Assembly: GCA_021397835.1 (NCBI GenBank)
Contig: JAJFZO010000168.1
Location: 3,472,001-3,536,000 of the forward strand
Direction: 5' to 3'
Length of the DNA: 64,000 nt
From: Moringa oleifera
Taxonomy: Eukaryota; Streptophyta; Magnoliopsida; Brassicales; Moringaceae
The notes under the pieces: model-generated
What the model saw: the letters and a program-made list of their open reading frames with translations, nothing else
What the model was told of the DNA's origin: nothing
Databases searched by the model: none
Translations under genes and position numbers: made by a program
Part shown: piece after piece, positions 1 to 13,055 of the stretch
Position numbering within the stretch: position 1 is the first letter of the stretch
Layout: every line of letters starts with the position of its first letter

Positions 1-425
1 CTTTTTCTTTTTTATACATATTCAAATTCCTTTTGAGATGTATTTTTGGGAATCAACTTTAAATATCAATAAATTTTAAAACCAATAAATAATCATAGTT
101 AATTGCTACAGATTGCCAAGCACTGAGTAGGTGTTAATTCTTCCCCACGTATAACTGATTCTTAAATCGATATTTTTGGTCTTGACAGACTTGTTACTTA
201 TTTTACTTATTTTTTTCATTTATAAAAATTTATTTTAAAAAATAAATGAATTTCAATGTCCAGCCATACAGAAAAAAAACATTGGTGCACCTCCTCACTT
301 TTTTTTTCTTTTTCTAAAAGAAGAACAACAAAATAATTTTAAATCGCTTTGAGGTTTCCCCAATTGGAAACTCATTGCAACAAATGCTATTAAACAAGGC
401 TAAAGCTAAATGTTATAGTTAAATT
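1..425. other. AT-rich flank, no gene seen
   Basis: No coding potential or recognisable repeat domain. The sequence is AT-rich with poly-T runs and leads into the copia remnant that becomes readable near position 426. The upstream half of that element may once have lain here, but I see no gag, protease or integrase motif. Confidence 0.5.
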
Positions 426-1750
426 TAAGGTATTGACTAACAAGAGACTTTTCACCAATTGCTAAGATGATCTTGCCATAAGTTGTTGCAAATTTTAATT
501 GGCCTCTTCAACAACTTGATGTAAAGAATGCTTTTCTTTATGGTGCGTAAGAGGAAAAAAAAATATATACATGATTCCACTAGGTTATAGGAGAAACTTG
601 AATGCCAACAAGGTGAACGGATTAAGAAAAGCCCTTTATGGTTTGAAATAATCACCTAGAGTATAATTTGGGAGATTTGACAAGTATTGTTCAAATTAGG
701 GTACAACCAAAGCCAAGGTCACCATACATTGTTTCTTAAGCATTTTCATACTGGAAGATAACTATTCTTCTAGTATATGTTGATGATATCATAATAAGTT
801 CAATAACTATGATGATGAAATAAAGATAAGAATATTAAACCATTGTTTAACCAAAGAATTAGACTAAAGACTTGGGGAGATTGAACTATCTCTTAGGGAT
901 CTAAATAACTCATTCATAAAAAGGTATTTTTATTTCTCACAAAAATATATCATTGACTCGTTAAAAGAAATAGGAAATCTAGGATATAAACTTGCAAATG
1001 TCCTTATTGAACCAAACTATAAGCTTTTGGAGAAGCACCTAAAGATATTGTTATACACAGAAAAATGTATTAAAGACTAGTTAAGAAATTAATTTATCTC
1101 TTACACACACGGCTGGATATAACATATGCTACCAATGTAATTAACCAATTTATGCATAATCCTAAAGAAGTTCACTTGCAGGCAATACACTAGATTATAT
1201 ACTATTTAAAGGGTATTCTAAGCAGAGTTATTTTGTTTAAAAGATATTTTGGTCTTGTCCTAGAAGCTTATATAATTGTTGACTATATATGATCTATTGT
1301 AAATAAAAGAACAACATCAAGGTAATGTACCTTCATTAGCAAAAATCTAGTGACATAAAGGAGTGAAAAAAACAAAAATTTTGTACCAAGGTCAAACTGT
1401 AGAGGTAGAATTAAAGGCTTTGATATTGGATATTTATGAGTTACTTAGGTTAAACATTATTTTAAATGATCTAGTCAAATAGAGTAGACTAGTACAATTT
1501 TATTGTGATAACAAGTTAGCTATTAGCATCACTCGCAATCTAGTACAACACAACAGAACAAAATATATCGAAGTAGATAGGAATTTTATCAAAGGATAGT
1601 TAGATAGTGGATTAATTTGTACACCATATGTCTCAACTATCAGTCAATAGTTTGATGTGTTAACCAAAAGACTAAGTAATAAAACCTTTCAAGGAATAAT
1701 TTTCAAGTTGAGAATGCAAAATGGCTACTCACCAACCTGAAGAGGAGTGG
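426..1750 (+). mobile_element. Ty1/copia pol remnant (RT and RNase H half)
   Basis: Plus-strand translation, jumping frames and crossing many stops, gives the usual order of copia reverse transcriptase and RNase H. A KETFSP-like segment lies near 440, LDVKNAFL near 518, ALYGLK near 630, the catalytic-type LLVYVDDII near 768-795, LIYLTHTRLDITYA near 1090-1130, and an RNase H tail with YCDNK near 1502 and HNRTKYIEVDR near 1550-1580. It ends at a purine tract (GAAGAGGAGTGG) near 1740, where copia elements normally pass into the 3' LTR. No gag, protease or integrase is visible upstream, so this is a 5'-truncated dead copy. Confidence 0.85.
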
Positions 1751-2000
1751 TAAAGAATAGTTTATTACAAGATAATATCGAGATTAAATAATTTGACTAT
1801 TAAGAGTTCAAATTTTGAATATATGATGACTAGCTAAGATAATTCTAATTTCTAGGATCTAAGTATCAAATCTTTGATTTCTAGGATGTAAGTATCACAC
1901 CTTTAATTTTTAAAAACTAACCTTGTATAAATAAACCATAAGGGGATATGATATTCGATACAATGTAAGACATAATTTATTCTTTGACAATAAAGATAGC
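1751..2000 (+). mobile_element. probable 3' LTR remnant of the copia element
   Basis: The segment directly follows the polypurine tract of the copia pol remnant. It contains a TATA-like stretch (TATAAATAAACC near 1925), as an LTR promoter would. No second LTR is available for comparison, so the outer boundary is a guess. Confidence 0.45.
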
Positions 2001-3470
2001 CCACATAAGTCAACGCTATTAACCAGGCCATCCAACCTATATCCAAGCAAACCAAATGTTATTTGGAAATCATAATTCTAAGTACAAGGAGTTCTAGATT
2101 AGAATTTTCATGTGTGAAGTTCCAAGTAAGTTAAAATGGTTATAAATTAAGGGAATTACTACAAGTTGAATAATAAGATGAAGACTGAAACTAAGAATCG
2201 CAAACAAAACTTACATAACAATACCAAACATAAATGATGAAAAAAGTAGTTGCATGTGTCAATTTCATCAACTAAAATGAAGATCTATTATCACATTAGG
2301 GAGAAACTTAGTTTGCCTAAAATGAGGGTACAAAGAGAATGAGGGAATAATAAGAAACAACATAGGACAAAATAGATAGGGAAGACTGTTTACGTGTCAA
2401 GAAGCATAAAAATACAAAACATAGTTTTGCTAACAATTGCCATTTATAAAGTAAAATTTTTTTTTGATTGGGCTGAGATTAACCATATTTAAATAGGGAC
2501 CTAGACAAGCAAATTAAATGGTTACCCAATAATACAAATTTGTTCAAATAGGCACTCACTTTCTTGACCAAACTTATCAAGCACATGGCAACTACTTTCT
2601 TTCTATTTTTTTACTTTTTTATTTGTCTCTTTTTTTCTTGATGAAAAAGATAGGAAAGCATCATAGAGTTGACGAGGCAAGATCTTCTTTAGCTCTTAAG
2701 GCAACTAAATAAACCAATTCATATGTTGATAAGATTTTGGCAGTAAAAGGAAAGGTAAGCAAGTCACACAATTTCAAATTTATAAGACAATTTTAAGCCC
2801 TACTTCAATTGATCATAGATACTATTAAAAACTTCATATGGCCATAAGATCTAGGCCAAAAAAAAAAAAAAATTGAGCTTTATGTAGATGAGGATGTTTT
2901 GATAAAAGAACTTAACATTTTAAGGCAAGATCTCTAAATTCATACCAACTTCCCACTTGGATATAAACTAAAATTATCTCCAAAATATAAACCTAACTAG
3001 TTGATAAATTTACCAATGTGAAATTATTGAGAGTGCCTCTTAAGAACTATATTGCTTCATTTATGACGAGATTTAGTAACTAATTGTACCTTTTTAGAGT
3101 TTTTGTCACTACAAACAAAAAGACCATTTGAAAGCTCATTCTTGTGAGAAAGTAAAAAGCATTGCATTTCACTAAAAACTTTACCATTAGGTGATGAGTT
3201 GGACAATTATTTGCAATATGTGTATGCATGCACATATTTTTTATCTACTAAAGAATTGGATGATATCTTACGTCATTGCATGTGTTTTAACTACTATCTT
3301 AATATTGAATTCTGATTATTAGAGAGATTTATTAGCATTGTTATATACTTGACTTAAGAGTTCAATTACAGGTTTAAGGCCGCATTAAATTCTTAATCAA
3401 TTGGTCAATCCTTATTCTTCTTTTGGTTAACTTAATTTAAAACCCACATTCTAACATGATAATGTTTATG
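2001..3470. other. intergenic or unresolved repeat sequence
   Basis: About 1.5 kb of AT-rich sequence full of stops in all frames. Some short stretches between 2830 and 3180 look like worn coding sequence, but I could not assign them to a family. No gene is supported. Confidence 0.4.
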
Positions 3471-3479
3471 GAGTAAAGA

Positions 3480-6140
3480 ATAGTTTAGCCACTTAGGACA
3501 GGGGAAAAAATAAATTATGGAGTGAGTTATAGGAGCTTCATAGTATTATCCTAGAAGGTGAGAGCACAATGGGTAACCAAGTAAGAAGAGTGGTAGTACA
3601 TAGTGAGTTGGTGCATATTTTAAAATTAGAAGAGATATCTTAAAGGTAAAAGTCAAAGGTACTTTGGTTAAGGACAAGAGAAAGGAATATCAAGTTTTTT
3701 CATAGGATGACTAATGCTCATAAAAGATGCAACTTGATGCACAAGTTACAAGTTAATGAGGTATAGCTAACTGAAAAGAAGGAATTGAAAGTAGGGTTAT
3801 GCAGTTTTTACAAAAAAATTATATCAATAAACTGAGGTTCGTGGCCTAAACTAGAAAAGCTGGACTTCATACAAATTGATGCAAAATTGAGAAGATGTAT
3901 TGAAAGGTAGTTTGGGGAAAAGGAAATATGGAGTGCTTTCAAGAAATGTAATATGGATAAAGCCCTAAGGTCGGATGGGTTTTCTATGCCATTTTTGAAG
4001 TCGAACTTGGAGTTTTTAGAAAGGGATATACTAAAGTTGGTTGTAGAGTTTTATAAAAACAAAAAATTTATAAGATCACTTAATTCCACCTTCATTGTGT
4101 TTATACCCAAGAAAACAAAGTCTGTATGTATTAGTGAATATAGACCTATAAGTTTGGTTTAGGGTGTTTACAAACTAATTTCTAAAGTACTAGCAAAAAG
4201 ATTAAGAATATTGGTGGACAAAGTGATAAATGCAAAATAAAATGCTTTTGGTAAGGAGAGATAAATACTTAACGTTGTGCTTATAGCAAATAAAATTATG
4301 GATGGCTAAACGAAGGCAGGGAGGAAAGGTATAGTATGTATGTTAGATATAAAAAAAGCATATAATCATACATCATGGGATTTTTTGATGTAAGTATTAA
4401 AAAAGTTGGGGTGTGGCAATAAGTGGTGCAGTTGAGTGCTCCGATGTATCTCAACAACTTCATTTGCAATTCTGGTTACTGGCTATCCAACTAGTCTTTT
4501 AAGTCAATCAAGGGGGGATTCACTGTCTCCTTTACTGCTTATACTGGACATGGAAGCATTAGATAGGTTGTTATTCTAAAGTTTTGATATGGAGCTTTTG
4601 AAGGATTTTAGAGTGGTAAGCTTTGGGAATGAAATAACGGTATCACATCTTTTGTTTTCAAATTACACCATAATTTTTGGTGGTGCCAAAAAGAAGCAGG
4701 TGACTAGCTTGAAAACTATTCTATTGACTTTTAAGGATGTAAAAATTAATCTGAGCAAGACTAAAATTATAATTATGGAGAAGGTAGAACACGCCTGAAG
4801 TTTGGCGGCTCTTATAGGGGAAAGTTATCTAAATTTCTTATAAAATATCTAGGCTTGCCCTTAGGTGTTAAATGCAAAGAGACAACAATGTGCAATGGAG
4901 TATTAGGGAGATATGAGCGAAAGTTAGCTGGATGGAAGAAAAATTATTTATCTAAAGTTGGGAGACTCACTTTGATCAAGACTATAATCATCCATCTTCC
5001 TGTGTATTAAGTCACTATTTGCACAACTTAAGGATGTTGCTAGTAAGTCAGAGGCTATACAAAAGAGGTTTCTATAGGGTAATATGGGAGATTGTTACAA
5101 GTACCATTTAGTAAGCTGGAAAGTAGTTACCCAACTTATTACTAAGGGGTGGATTAGGAATTAAGGATCTTATCTTTTTTAATTAAGGCCCTACTAAGAA
5201 AATGGTTACCGAGATTTATGGTGGAGAAGGAGGGTTATGGAGGAAACTAACGAAAGTCAAGTGTGGGGAAATGGAAGGAGGATGGATGGCTATAAATGAT
5301 AGAGGAGTATATGTTGTTAGAGTGTGGAAAGCCAATAGGAAAGGGTAGGTGGAGTTCAAGGAGGGATCTGGGTAAGTGAGTGCAGGGAAAGGCAAAATAG
5401 AACGCTCCTAGTTTCTATAGTTGAGAAGAAATGCTAATGACCAGGAGATTGGACAGATTGAGGGCATGTATGCAAAGATTTAGAGCACTAGTATAGTGAA
5501 TGATAGAGAGGACAATAGTAAGAAAATTGGCAAGATGGAAATAAAAACTTCTCACTTAAATCTTATTTTTGAGGGACTAGTATAGCTGATGAAGGCATGT
5601 TGTTTCCTTGAAAGAAAGATTTGGCGAGTCAAAGTTCACTAAAAGTTACATTCTTCACTTGAGAGGTAGTAGGTGGGAAGATTTTGACTATTGACAACTT
5701 GAGGAAAAAGGATAAAATACTAGTCAATCGTTGTTACTTATGTAAGGAGCTATAATTATAAGAGTACATCCTGAGGTTGTTGGGTTTATCATGGGCAGTT
5801 GTAGGGCCAATAAGAGAAGAGATAATGGTGTGATCTGGTCATGGGCTAGGGAAGGAGAAGAGGAGATTAGTGAAGATATTACTTTATCTAATATTTTGGA
5901 ATATGTGGCACCAAAGAAATAGAAGAGATTTTGATAATATAGAAACACCCATAATTGTGCTAATTGAGGCTTGGATTAGAGTTTTGAAGTTCTAAGACTG
6001 GTGTGATTATGTTGTTGTTAAGGAAGATGTAATAGATTTTCTAGAACTAGGAACAACCTAAGCTAAGTGCATAAGTAACAAGTTGCACCCCTTTGGTGCT
6101 AGTTAATAATACTTATACTTTTGTTTCTATTAAAAAAATA
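3480..6140 (+). mobile_element. LINE (L1-type non-LTR) retrotransposon remnant
   Basis: The plus strand reads as a plant L1-type ORF2 in broken frames. The linker segment EEIS-QKSKVLW lies near 3630-3670. Reverse transcriptase motifs include a DGFSMPF-like block near 3975, FIPKK...YRPISLV near 4100-4160 and a LLFSNY segment near 4650 where an intact element has its F/YADD active site. A terminal zf-RVT-like region (KVTFFTWEVVGG..., RCYLCKE) spans about 5640-5750. The active-site aspartates are lost and stops are frequent, so the copy is dead. The 3' end is probably the A-rich stretch near 6130. No target-site duplication was resolved. Confidence 0.85.
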
Positions 6141-6262
6141 TATTTTTCTAAACCTCTAATTCCATAGTCTTCATTTAGTTTAGTCACACAATTTTATCTT
6201 AAATTATAATTATCATTATATATTAAACACAAACATAAAAAGTTTATATTGCATTGACTTCA

Positions 6263-6340
6263 TCTGCCACCCATAAGCTTAACCTGAACACCCTTATCCG
6301 CAAACTTTGCCAAATCTTAAACAGTATTTTTCCTTCTCGA
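6263..6340 (-). pseudogene. LSM7-like pseudogene fragment (N-terminal exon sequence)
   Basis: The minus strand reads 26 codons, SRRKNTV-stop-DLAKFADKGVQVKLMGGR. They align without gaps to the start of the Sm-like protein LSM7, whose conserved N-terminus has the pattern SGRKETVLDLAKF...KGVQVKL..GR. LSM7 is a core subunit of the LSM1-7 (mRNA decay) and LSM2-8 (U6 snRNP) rings. The copy has an in-frame stop at the eighth codon and nothing of the rest of the gene follows, so it is non-functional. It has the opposite orientation to the second LSM7 relic at 8945-9773. Confidence 0.7.
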
Positions 6341-6344
6341 CTTA

Positions 6345-8940
6345 AATTAGGGGGAGAAAACCAAAGACAAAAATGAAAGTAGACAATTAAAATAAAGAAT
6401 TGCTTGCAAAAAACCAATCTGCGTTTTCTTGTGGAAAACTAACCTATAAAGGTAGAGAGTACCATGTTATGGCAATCTTTTGTGAATTCTGCAGGTGCTT
6501 TACCCAAAAATCACAGAATGCTAAACTGGGAAGAAATACATAGATTCAGATGGGATTTAGTCCTAAATTTAAAACAATAACAAATTCACAATCAGAGTGC
6601 AGAGAGTATGCTCAACATAAGTAGGTAAATATCATCTGAAATATACTTTTGATCCATCCACCGCGGGAGACTACCAACCTTGAATTCTTGCTAACTTTGT
6701 TCTTTTTTAAAAAAAAGTTAGAAACAAAGTGTTATATATTAATATTTAAATATAGTTAGCACCAAGGAAGTACCACCTATATATATAGGCATAATTAACT
6801 AGTTGGAGGATAAAAGTTCCATGAACTCCACAAATTCCACCTCAGTCACGAAAAAATTCCCTACTGTCCAAAAAGCCACGAGGCATAAACTATTTATTCT
6901 TAATTAAAGATAACAGGGACTTAATCTCTTTAAAGGCTCCCTTGTTCCTTTTCATTCATGCCGTCCAAAAGATAGGTAATTTTGTTGACTTTTTCATGAC
7001 TGATGATATCCACACAAGAAGAAAGCTTTAATTGGTGTGTCATTTTCCTCACTGGAATTCTCCCAAAAGCTTCATTGTTAGCCGGAGTTAAGTCCTACTT
7101 TGGCATTTATCTAAACAAATGTATAATGTAGCTTGAGAAAGTGAAATACCTAGCTAAATTTTGGTGTAGGCTTAGTTGCAGTTCATATCAGATATGTTAT
7201 ATCTATCATGTCTTTATGAGCAACTGCTGTAAAATTAGTACAATGAGTGGTTTTTTTAATCAACTATCATAAGGAGAATGTAGTGGTTGCACAAAAACAA
7301 GATATACAATTAACCACAAAAACGAGAAACAATCATTGAAAAAATGAGAATTGAAACTTCTCTCTTTATGCGGTCCTGTGTCTCTCTGTTAACAAGGATC
7401 TCCATCCCAGTAAAAAGAATGGTGAGAACTTCTATACACCAATTCTTGGTTATTATGCTTGATGGTTTCTTCTATGGCATTATCAATTTTAACTAGGCTT
7501 TGTTAAGAGTAAGCACTGAGAAGTCTTCCCATAACCACTGTGAGGAAGTACCAACCAAAAAAAAAATAAAATTGTCTTCTAATTCATGTTATGGCTTAAT
7601 TCTATCTTTATTTAAATGGGTGGGGGCAAATTTTTCCACTAAACAAGTTGATTATATGGCAAGTAGTAAACACCAAAAGCATAACAAATGAGGTTACAAC
7701 CCGAGCGTTCTGGTTGTATTGCCTGCTAGATCTTGCCAAGTTAATGCCTGAGCCTACACCAGAGACCTAATGTTACTTTCTACTCTAACTAATGCTATCT
7801 CATTCTAAATTTTAAAGTTCTTTCTTTTCGTCTCTTGATTTCTCTTTTGCTCATCTCTCCAAAACAATGCCTTTCTGTTTCCTTCTAGCTCAATTTCCTC
7901 CGTTCTCAGGGAACAAGCTAAATTGATCCCCAAAATCACCAAATTCAACCCACCCAGTAAAAGTTCAAGCCAATAACACAGAGAAAGCAAACAAAACCAG
8001 AGACAAGAATCGTGATGAGGGAGCAATCATTGAGTATATAACAGAAGCCCACAAAAAGCCTGTTAAGAATTTTACTTGAAGACTATGAAGCGTCACTTAG
8101 ATCTCGGTGATCGTAGCAGGCTCGACGTGGAACGATGACGACCCGAATTTTCTGTGGAAAATGAGAGGAGGAGGAGGATTATATGTAGGCAGAGGATGCC
8201 GGTGGTTGATTTGCAGCGGGAGGCAGTTTCACAAGTCTTGAACATTGAAAGGGAGGGAGACACTCGTTTCACGAGTCCAGCTGAAACAACGTCGTCTTTA
8301 ATTTCCCTGTTCAAATTCTTCATTTTCCTTGAGCCTATCAACTCATATTGACCAAGGCTGACCAAATTCAACAACAACCTTCCTCTTTCCGGTATTCCGC
8401 TCTGATGATAAGCCTGCCACAAGTGCTAAACTTTGAGCCATATAGACGTTTGTTGCATGCGCACCGGGGATGATGCTCAAATTCTGGCTCACGCAGAATT
8501 TTTTTCTGGAATTCCGGTGAGAGAAGAAGGCACGCCACTAAAAGATTTTCTTTCTTTTTCTTTTCTGCACATAGTAGAAGCCATGAAATATTCAGGTAAA
8601 AGACCTAATGTTTGTAGTCTCTTACTGTTGTTGGATTAAAAATATACTGAACGATATATGTACCTGCTTATGGTATACTTAATCTCTGGACCCAAATTGT
8701 GAATTTACTATTGGTTTAAATATTCTTCAAAACCCTCTTGAGTCTATTTTGTTTTCCTCCATTTCAGGGTTCTTCCATCTTTGGGTAAATGACCGTCAGA
8801 AGCTGCAAAAAGATCACTTAACATGGTACTCTTTGGCTCTATGGGTTGGTTTAGGGATTTAGATTTTATTTAGAATTCTTTAAATTGAAATTAATTGTTT
8901 GCTTTTGTTTTGTGTTTGTTTCTTTTGCCTTAATGGTAAA
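6345..8940. other. intergenic spacer, no supported gene
   Basis: The segment 7800-8640 is less AT-rich than its surroundings and has several short open frames on both strands, up to 109 codons on the minus strand. None has a recognisable domain, and the frames overlap each other in conflicting ways. A 5' exon for the LSM7 relic may lie near 8580-8600, where a short ATG reading frame meets a GT donor, but this is not demonstrable. Confidence 0.4.
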
Positions 8941-8944
8941 CCAG

Positions 8945-9773
8945 GGAGCAGAGAGAGTTCTGGATTTGGCAAAGTTTTTGGACAAGGATTTTCAGGTCAG
9001 CTTGGTGCAGGAACACAAGGTAGTGCTACTAATGAAACTCTTTTCAATTTTCTTTTTCTCTTTTGGTATATAATTTTCGTTTTAATTTTTAGGAATTATT
9101 ATTTAAGTGGACAAATGGGAACATTTTGAGTTATCATGGGAGACAGGTCTTAATCTTGGAAAAATCTACCCCAAGAAGAAATTCACTGCCTGATTAGGAC
9201 ATTTAACGTTACCTGTAAATTTATAGTTGAACACTCTTGTGAATTGGATATAAGCAATGGTAATAAATCTGGATCAGAATTTAGTACCAAGATGGGAAAA
9301 TTAACACACATGCAAATGAATTAGATATTATCTGATTCTTGTATATAGTAAACTTGTGTATGGATACACCTATACAGCGAACCAATGGATCTGGGTGAGT
9401 GGCCACCCTCAAAACCTTTATAGTTGCCCATCAGCTAACTGTAAGGCAGATGACTGACCATATGGAAAGAAGTATATCATCTGATTGCAGGAAAGATCAT
9501 ATGCACATACACACTGACATATATAGAGATTTATACATGTATATGTGGATGCTAACACGACCTTTGGATGTACAGCCCAATCAATGTTTTAGTGCTGTTG
9601 CTGTGAGTGTTGGAATTTAATCTGAGTCTGCTTGTTGAGCATCAGCTAATGTTTTTCAGTTTCTGAAAGAATTGAGTGTCTATTGATATTTCTGGTTGCA
9701 GGGACAGGAACTCTAGGAGGATAAGGTGGGTTGCCAGACTACAGCTTGGATGAGGCAATAGAGTTTGTTGGAG
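8945..9773 (+). pseudogene. LSM7-like pseudogene, intron-containing, frameshifted
   Basis: Two exon-like blocks match consecutive exons of LSM7. Block one (8945-9019) reads ERVLDLAKFLDKDFQV; a one-base deletion after QV then shifts the frame, and the block ends CAAG before a GT donor. Block two (9702-9773), after a TTGCAG acceptor, reads TGTLGG-stop-GGLPDYSLDEAIEFV. It aligns codon for codon with the family segment TGTLKGYDQLLNLVLDEAVEF. Splice positions and phase match the parent, so this copy arose by DNA duplication rather than retroposition. The frameshift, the TAA and the absence of recognisable downstream exons mean no LSM7 ring subunit can be made. Identification rests on about 48 residues. 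Confidence 0.7.
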
Positions 9774-9774
9774 G

Positions 9775-12700
9775 AATCTCAATAATGCCACATTGGTAAA
9801 GTTATTGGTGTACTGGTGTGCCTCTACAGCCTATTATACTCTCTGGTTTATATTTTTGCATTTAAATTCATTTATAACCCAGTGATAAAGTTTGATATGA
9901 ATTTAGGAGCTCCCTGCCTCAAAATGTGAGGTTCCCATCTCTCTTTGAAGTTCTCATTTTTGTGTGGTCTACATCCTTTGACCAGACAATATGGGGTTTT
10001 TAAACAATATTGTAAATTCCTTTTAGGCTCTCTGTTTCATGTGTTCCCTCAATAACTAAAGAAGATCTTGCTTCAATAAATTGGGATGCTTTTTCCTTCT
10101 TTTCTTTTTTTAATTTAAAAAATAAAAAAAAAGAAGTAGCTGACATGCTTTTCTATGAAGGTAGTGGGAAGACATGCCTTAGTTGCAAATTTGAACATCT
10201 TCTAAGACTGGATGACCAAATTACGTGCTGACCTACATTCATAGTTAAGTGTGCTTAATCTTTGTTAACCTTGTCCCGTATTTTGGTTCTTATCCCCATG
10301 TAAGGTCCCTTTAGTGATCATAGATCTTAATTTCAGTGGATTAAACTATCACTTGTAGTTCCTTAATTTCATGTAGGGCATTCATATCTAATGTTATCCA
10401 TTGTTTGCACATTTTTCAGTGTCTATTTTATTACATTTGCAGTAAATTTCCATAAAAATTTGCAGTTAGTCTTGCCCAAGATGTGGCTGATTATTTTAGC
10501 CTATTAAGCTCTTTGTACATGCAAATATTTGTAAAGGTCTTTGCCTTAAAATCCTATATGACATAAAGTTCCAATTTGCTTTCAGGGAAAAGCAATTAAA
10601 CAATATTTTGCTTAGCACAATTAGACTTATGTGACTACCTTTCATTTCAACTGAACCAACATTGGTTCATGCTGTTTCTTAGTTGTCTAACCCCTTTGGA
10701 GTTGTCTACAAACATTGAGATTCCATTTATGTTCTCTGGCTTGAGGATTAAGTTGATGAAGAGTGCCATCAGCAGTATCTAGTGAGATTTTCTGACTTGT
10801 AGTTAAGGAGGTGTGTGGGTCAGATGAACTAGGTTACCTTTTTCTCTGAGGAACATTGCAATTTGATAATTTTCTGTAGGTTCAAGGTCATCATCCCATA
10901 TTCTTAAAATTCAGAACCCTTCTTCATCGAGTAAGACAAAGAATTAGAAATTTTAGCTCTCAGCATTGAGCAGTAGGAAGACCTCAGCAACCACCGCAAG
11001 AAACAGCATCATTCTCCTGTGGTTGCATTTAGGTTTAATGTCTTGCTTGTTAACAAGTTAGAATTTCTAAAAGTAGTCTTCCCTCTAAATATGATACTGT
11101 CATGAGAATCTCTTCCTCCTCCCTTCAAAAGGGAACTCAAGCAATTTGGAAATGGAAGCTGTGAAAATATCCATGAAAAAACTTTACTCAAGAAATTTCT
11201 AAAAAAGCATATGTTAGAAAGATTATCATAAACTGCCTCTACTTGCGATGATATTTTTTTTAATGTTAAGCTTCCTTTGTTTCTTAAATCATATATGCAA
11301 CAAGAAGTGACTCATTAAATTTTCTTTTTTTTTTTTCTTATAAGAAAGGGATGTACTGTAAATGTTTAGGAAGATGTAATATAAATTTCTTGCTATGGTT
11401 TTCTTCTTCTATGTTTTGGAGTCAAATAAATAATAATTGAAAGTCCTTCACCGTTTCAATTCCAATATAACTAAACAAAGAGGTGTGAAAACTTACATTG
11501 AAAATTAAAGAATCCCACTCTCCCTTCTTTACTCTCTAATGTGAACTTATTTATTTAAAGGCAAAACTTAATGCAAATATGTATCCTAAAGAGAAACATA
11601 TGGGATGCATGTTATGAGTTAACCTTTTGATCCTGTATAGATTGAAATATACTACATATATATAACACAGGTTTTTTCTTTAGGCAATGTTAATCATTGA
11701 CATCTTAGCTATGCCATCAAAATACCAATATTTACAAATAGTAAAAAGAACATTGTTCTGAGCCAGGACACTTAATTGTTACAGCAAAGATTTATTATTG
11801 TCTTTTTTTTTTTTTCTTTCTATACCTAGAATCAAGTGAAATATCCAATGGTTGGGGAATGATGCGTCCATATCAATTATACTTTCATAACTTGGTTGGT
11901 CATCATTGCTTAAATCAAGTGAAACTTGCTCAACCAAATGGAAGCATATGTGATAACAATTAAGGAATAGTTTTTGTTCTCTAAATTGCAGGTGCAGTAG
12001 CTGGTTGATGATCATTTTGGCTTCTTTTGTTGGGATCTATCCCATTTACACTGATCAATACTTTGGCAAGTTATTGACCAGTTGCATTATCAATATGTTA
12101 ATATTGTGAAACTAATTAAATACTGAAAAATTAGTTTAACTGGCTGCTCATAAATGTCTTCTTTTTTATGTTTAAACTTGTGATAGAAATAGCTTCTTGT
12201 CTCTTTTTCCTCTTTTGTTTTCTTGTTTTTTATTGTTGGTGATCTCAACAAACTAGTAATTGCAAGATACTGTTCACATTATTGATTTCTTTTCTGGCCA
12301 AGCATTTGAACCAGCTGAATGCTCTAATTGACATTGTTATTTCTATGTGTTTAACTCATGGATAAAACTTGACTATTGATTACGCAATCATACTCAGGGA
12401 GTTTGTCAGTTTTACACTATCAGGCCTTTTCTAAAATGTGAAATGAGTGAATGACTTACATCTCCATGTTTTTTTCTTACCATATATGCTTATCTAAGCC
12501 TTAGATTGAGTGCGGAGTTACTCCAACAAGCCTTGTGCTCATAGGAGTACAAATTTATGATTTAATTTTGGAATTCTATGTATGCAACATATGTATTGAG
12601 AATTGACTTCCAATGTGCTTGCTTTTAGTTCTTGTTTTCCTTCTCAAAATTACCTTTAATAGGCACATAAAATGAAGTTCAGGTTGTAGCAAGGCCTTTA

Positions 12701-13055
12701 ACAGCCGATATACTTTATGTTGGATGGACATTTGTTTTGCCGACCTTGATGCTTTCCGAGAGCATTTATGGCTTCTGTAAGTGGGGATTATTGGAGATAA
12801 GTTTGATTTGAAGTTGTTACCCAAAGGAGCGTTTCCTAGTCATCTGTGCATTTTGTTATAGTTTTTCTTAAATGAAAGTTATTGGCATTGTCGTTTGTAT
12901 TAATTAGTTTTGACCACTATGATGCTTCTTGCCATCTGCGGATATAAAATGGGGTAAGAATTGGCATTCTTCACACCGCCCTCAGTTTTACTTGCATTTG
13001 CCCCTTTGCATCTCTTCTTTTGTTAGAAACCCCATTTTAGTTTTCCTTGTAAGCT
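9775..13055. other. spacer upstream of the zinc-finger gene
   Basis: No convincing coding sequence. A near-perfect A/T hairpin lies at about 10095-10136. The part nearest 13055 is presumably promoter and 5' UTR of the C2H2 gene. I could not place a TATA box or start site with confidence. Confidence 0.4.

Noticed and set aside
8093..8422. 109-codon open frame on the minus strand with an overlapping 65-codon frame on the plus strand
   Set aside because: No domain or family resemblance, overlapping frames on both strands in a less AT-rich patch, and no supporting splice or promoter structure. It is likely chance.
8899..9129. Possible RCC1-like piece (FGQGFSGQLGAG) in one frame
   Set aside because: The Gly-rich look comes from the frame after a one-base deletion in the LSM7 relic. 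The LSM7 alignment explains both exon blocks and their splice borders better.
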